Of a stretch of 64,000 nucleotides of DNA, positions 60,611 through 64,000 are shown in pieces. The position numbers and the translations under genes are program-made. Every line of letters begins with the position of its first letter. Within the stretch, counting starts at the first letter, position 1. The stretch comes from Vicia villosa. Lineage: Eukaryota; Streptophyta; Magnoliopsida; Fabales; Fabaceae. Where the stretch lies: NCBI RefSeq assembly GCF_029867415.1, contig NC_081184.1, positions 80,078,364 to 80,142,363 of the forward strand. The letters run 5' to 3'. Below the pieces are notes generated by a model. That model saw only the letters and a list, made by a program, of their open reading frames with translations, ran no database searches and was not told the origin of the DNA.

Positions 60611-60869
60611 TATTTTTTAACAAGTCTTTCAACCAAAAAAAAATGCGGAACGGAAATTTCTTTTAACATATATTACTTGGTGGGAGGTAGAGTCAAAATA
60701 TCTTATGATTTTATTTAGAAATGGTTACAAATTAATACTTTTACCAATGCTTCCGATTTAATTTTTAATTGGTTCAACTGATTAAACTTATGGTTGAATC
60801 TTTTATTAAATAAACTAATAATATAAAACTAAATTTTGATAGATATGTCACACATGATCATATGTTCAA
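60611..60869. other. AT-rich unassigned DNA after the element B break
   Basis: No ORF, repeat family or terminal inverted repeat recognised. It appears to be the sequence joined to the broken element. Confidence 0.5.
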
Positions 60870-62110
60870 AACTTTGTCAAATTTTTGTTAAATAGACTAA
60901 AAAACAAACAAATTAAAAAAATTATCGATCGAACTCCCGGAGGTCCACCATCACCTTCTCCAATCGCAATTCACAAGTATTCCACTAAAAATAGTCCTTC
61001 TCAACATACTCTTTGAATATCATATGATTTTCTTATAGATGGTTATATTTTAATACATTTATTCTATTACTTTTGATTAAATTACATTATTAGAAATGAT
61101 TAGGTAGTGGAAAGATCACCAAATTTTATTATTATTTTTTTATTATTATTTTATAGATCAACTAAAGGAGTAGAATACCACTAATTAAGGCAAGATTAAT
61201 AGTAGAAGATGAGAAGTTGGGCCAAATATTATTTAAAAAACTGTATCATAAATAAGTCACTTATTTTAAAATTTTTAAAATTATACGGAAAAATAAATAC
61301 AACAACAATTAAGCCTTATTTCATTAAGAAAAAAAATTTAAAATTACATCAATCAGACTCTCCGAGTTCTTTCATCACCTTCCCGAATCATATTTCATAA
61401 GTCTTCCACTAGAAAATCCATTCTTAACTAGTTATTTCCTTCACTAAAAATACACCAACTTGAAGAAACAAAAAAGATATTAAAAAATTTCAGCAATCGG
61501 ACTCTAGAGGGTCACCTTCACTTTTAAAGATCATAGTTTAGAAATCGTCAACTTGAAAAAGTCATTCCAACTGACTCTTTCCTACTTAAGAAAATACAGA
61601 CTGACATTTTCAATATCAAACTGTCCAATTTTTGTTAAATAGACTAAAAAACAAAAAAAAAAATCAAAACATTTATCGATCGAACTCCCGGAGGTCCACC
61701 ATCACCTTCTCTAATCACAATTCATAAGTATTCCACTAGAAATAGTCCTTCTCAATAGACTCTTTTCTATAATTGAAGAACAATAATTAGAGTTTTAAAA
61801 ATTAACACATCCACATAGTGTAAAATGGAATAAGAAAGAAAATAATTAAAACATTTCATTTATCGGACTCCTGGAATTCTGCTATCACCTTCCCGTGTCA
61901 CATTACACAAGTCTTCCACTATAAATGGTCATTCTTAACTAAATCTTTCCATCAGTGGAAGAACATCGACTAGAATTTTAATATTGGAACGTCCACATTG
62001 TGTAAAATTGACTAAAAAACAACAAATTCAAAATTTTCATCAACTGTACTCTCAAAGTTCCATCATCACCTTCCTAGATCACAAGTAACAAGTATTCCAT
62101 TAACAAGTAC
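60870..62110 (+). repeat. Degenerate tandem repeats of about 180 bp
   Basis: A unit built around ATCGATCGAACTCCCGGAGG, then CACCATCACCTTC, CACAAGTATTCCACTA and a TAGTCCTTCTCAA-like end recurs near 60930, 61345, 61495, 61680, 61862 and 62040. From 61495 on the spacing is 178-185 bp. About 220 bp of other or eroded sequence separates the first two copies. Two copies (60878-61015 and 61625-61760) are far more alike than the rest. No coding potential. Confidence 0.75.
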
Positions 62111-62821
62111 GGTGTTGATGTGATATAATAATGTACTCTGAATGACACTGTCAATACTTTGAGGTTCGATAAGAACTAGTGTTAATTTTGTTTATGTTAG
62201 AAAAAGTCGATGTCTAGCCAAATTGGCAGTGTTAATAAGTTTGCAAGAACCAGTGTTAGCCTTAATCGGCGGTGTTAGATTTGATGATAGTGGTTGGGAT
62301 GGAAGATTGCATATTTAAAAAGTTTGTGCACCATGTATTTTCGAGTTAGGTTAGAACTTCGGTCCTGTGTTAGATCTTAGATTGGCTATTATCTTCTTTT
62401 GGAATAATAACTATAATAATATAACATCGGGGTTGTGATTGTTTTAATATGTTATATACTTTATCATAAATTGGAAAATCTTATCTTATGGTCATGTTTT
62501 GAATTTCTATTTCGATGTACAAAGTTGAGTATTAGTTTGATGTGACACCCTTGTCTTATTTGCTTGTAATCCATAATATTTTTAGAATGAAAGAAATATT
62601 TTTTCGAGTTTCCTACTTTTTATCTTATATTTAAGAACCTCTTATGCATTGTGCTTATTTAAGCAGCTTCTTTTTTATTAATATATTTATTTTTTATTAA
62701 AAAATTATAATCTATTTATAATATAAAATATAATATAATATTTCTATTTAAAACTTTTGGGCATAACTTCTTTTAGTTTTTTTACTCAATTTCTTTTAGT
62801 TAATGTATTAACACTATATGG
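62111..62821. other. Unassigned AT-rich sequence
   Basis: Contains several AGTGTTA words (62190-62280) but no clear period. It may be the upstream part of the LINE or older repeat DNA. Nothing else supported. Confidence 0.4.
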
Positions 62822-63079
62822 ATGGCTACAATTTGGAGCATTTAGATCATGCATAATTCTATCATTTTCGAGCAAGTTCCATATAGTTTTGATGTGGTGT
62901 TTTATAATGTTATGTACTTCTCTTGGAATTGGTTAGCTAGTAACATTAAGTCCTCTTCTTTTTCTAGTTTTTACGAGTGGTACAAGTTACCGCTAGGTTG
63001 TTTTTCGAATGTGTAGTTCGTTGTAAGGGTTGCACCCCTAGTGCGATTTCCTAATTCAATTGCTTATTTAAAAAAAAAC
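62822..63079 (+). mobile_element. 5'-truncated LINE (L1-type) 3' end with poly(A)
   Basis: In the frame of 62822 the text ATIWSI*IMHNSIIFEQ leads to VVFYNVMYFSWNWLA and then FYEWYKLPLGCF, ending at TAG 63014-63016. This pattern (IWSIW..RN..IF, SW.W, FYEW) is that of the C-terminus of plant LINE polyproteins. A TAG at 62863-62865 stands where a Trp is expected. The stretch AAGGGTTGCACCCCTAGTGC and a run of nine A's (63070-63078) follow, as at a LINE 3' end. RT and endonuclease are absent. Target duplications were not identified. Confidence 0.6.
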
Positions 63080-63365
63080 ATTTCATTAAAGTAACAAAAT
63101 TTTAGGATAATTTTGTTACTCTACCTAATATTTAGATAAAATTATAGGGTTTGTTGATGGTGGGTAAGTTTAACCAATTTAATAACTTAATTGACAATCC
63201 ATATACCAATTTTATTTTTAAAGATATCAAAGTATATTTAAAACACAATTATAATCAGCTTCGAGTGAAAATTGTATGATTGAATTTTTTATGAAAATAT
63301 TAAATATATTTTGAAAGATCCTATAAACATTTGTGTATTATAAAAAAAAATATATAACCAAGGAC
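63080..63365. other. AT-rich sequence, nothing recognised
   Basis: No open frame, repeat or motif of note. Confidence 0.4.
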
Positions 63366-63445
63366 TTGGGCTCGAGTGGTAAATTAGCTCCTGCTAAGGA
63401 ACGAAGATTTGGAAAACATCGATTTCGATTCCTATCGAAAACAAC
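63366..63445 (+). pseudogene. tRNA-Ser(GCU)-like relic
   Basis: GGGCTCGAGTGGTAAA resembles the D-arm and box A of tRNA-Ser. CTCCTGCTAAGGAAC resembles its anticodon arm with GCT, and GATTTCGATTCCTATCG resembles box B and the T-arm. The acceptor stem does not pair. It could be a tRNA pseudogene or the head of a tRNA-derived SINE. Confidence 0.5.
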
Positions 63446-63526
63446 AATTGATCAGTGTCATGACCTCTCGGCACGAGCTCTGTGATATTAAGACTCCATT
63501 CTTCTAAGAAGCAGCATGCCAAAAAG

Positions 63527-63528
<2 letters not shown>

Positions 63529-63618
<90 letters not shown>
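63529..63618. repeat. (AT)n microsatellite
   Basis: About 45 AT units. The Tyr-Ile frame on the minus strand is an artefact. Confidence 0.95.
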
Positions 63619-63620
<2 letters not shown>

Positions 63621-64000
63621 TACAACAACTTTTTGTATTTTCTATTACATAATGATTTTTTATCTTTTGATTCGCATTAAACATTTGATAAAGAAAATAA
63701 TTAATGTATTATTCTATCATTCTTCTAACATATCTAGTTACAACAAAAAAATTTCCTCATTAGTATAAACTAAATTTTTATAATAATATTTTTTAAAGTC
63801 TTTTAAAATCACTATTTAATAATACCAGTAAAGGTAAGTTTATAAAACAACATATCTAAAAATAGAAATTTATTTTTGGATCAATAGAGTAAATAGTAAA
63901 ATCAAATTAAAAACCTTTTTCAATAATAAAAAGGAAATACCAAAATACCAATATAAAATATATTTTCCATACTATTTTTGTTATAAGTTTTCCAAGAGAT
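63619..64000. other. AT-rich window end, nothing recognised
   Basis: No ORF, repeat or motif supported. Confidence 0.4.

Overview
The window is a repeat-dense stretch of a plant nuclear genome. I found no host gene. The best guess for the source is a large-genome legume, probably tribe Fabeae (pea, vetch, faba bean or lentil relatives). The basis is several copies of very long Ty3/gypsy elements of the Tat/Ogre type. These have LTRs of about 4 kb or more, the primer site TGGCGACTCTGCTGGGGA, an extra ORF1 before gag, an intron before RT, a second RNase H after RT/RH, and a tandem-repeat-rich 3' UTR. The tribe is inferred, not proven.

Layout. 1-2600: 3' part of Ogre-like element C (integrase end and 3' UTR). 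Its 3' LTR (2601-4539 plus 21112-23180) is split by minus-strand element D (4540-21106, target duplication GGGGC). D has both LTRs but has lost all of pol. Its 3' LTR holds a 4.5-kb solo LTR of another family (5970-10479, target duplication CGCGC), and its 5' LTR holds a truncated LTR of that same family in the other orientation. 23181-31146: decayed SIRE/Maximus-like Ty1/copia element (gag tail, protease, integrase, RT, RNase H, envelope-like ORF, start of the 3' LTR). 31147-35060: minus-strand Ogre-like fragment E, containing a piece of another copia element. 35060-48054: element A, a chimera with a type I 5' LTR and leader joined to type II RT-integrase, 3' UTR and 3' LTR. 48181-60610: element B, type II, with 5' LTR, ORF1, gag-protease, intron, RT and both RNase H domains, cut off before integrase. 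60611-64000: degenerate repeats of about 180 bp, a LINE 3' end, a tRNA-Ser-like relic and an (AT)n tract.

How the parts relate. No element here is intact. Element B comes closest, with reading frames broken mainly by single-base stop codons. A and B share near-identical RT/RNase H. The most unusual feature is inside the type II LTRs: both copies (A 3' LTR, B 5' LTR) carry an uninterrupted 55-codon ORF for a two-helix membrane peptide about 100 bp after a TATA box. It lies in a block of about 1.1-1.3 kb that the type I LTRs lack, and between the two copies its C-terminal two thirds differ mostly at synonymous positions.
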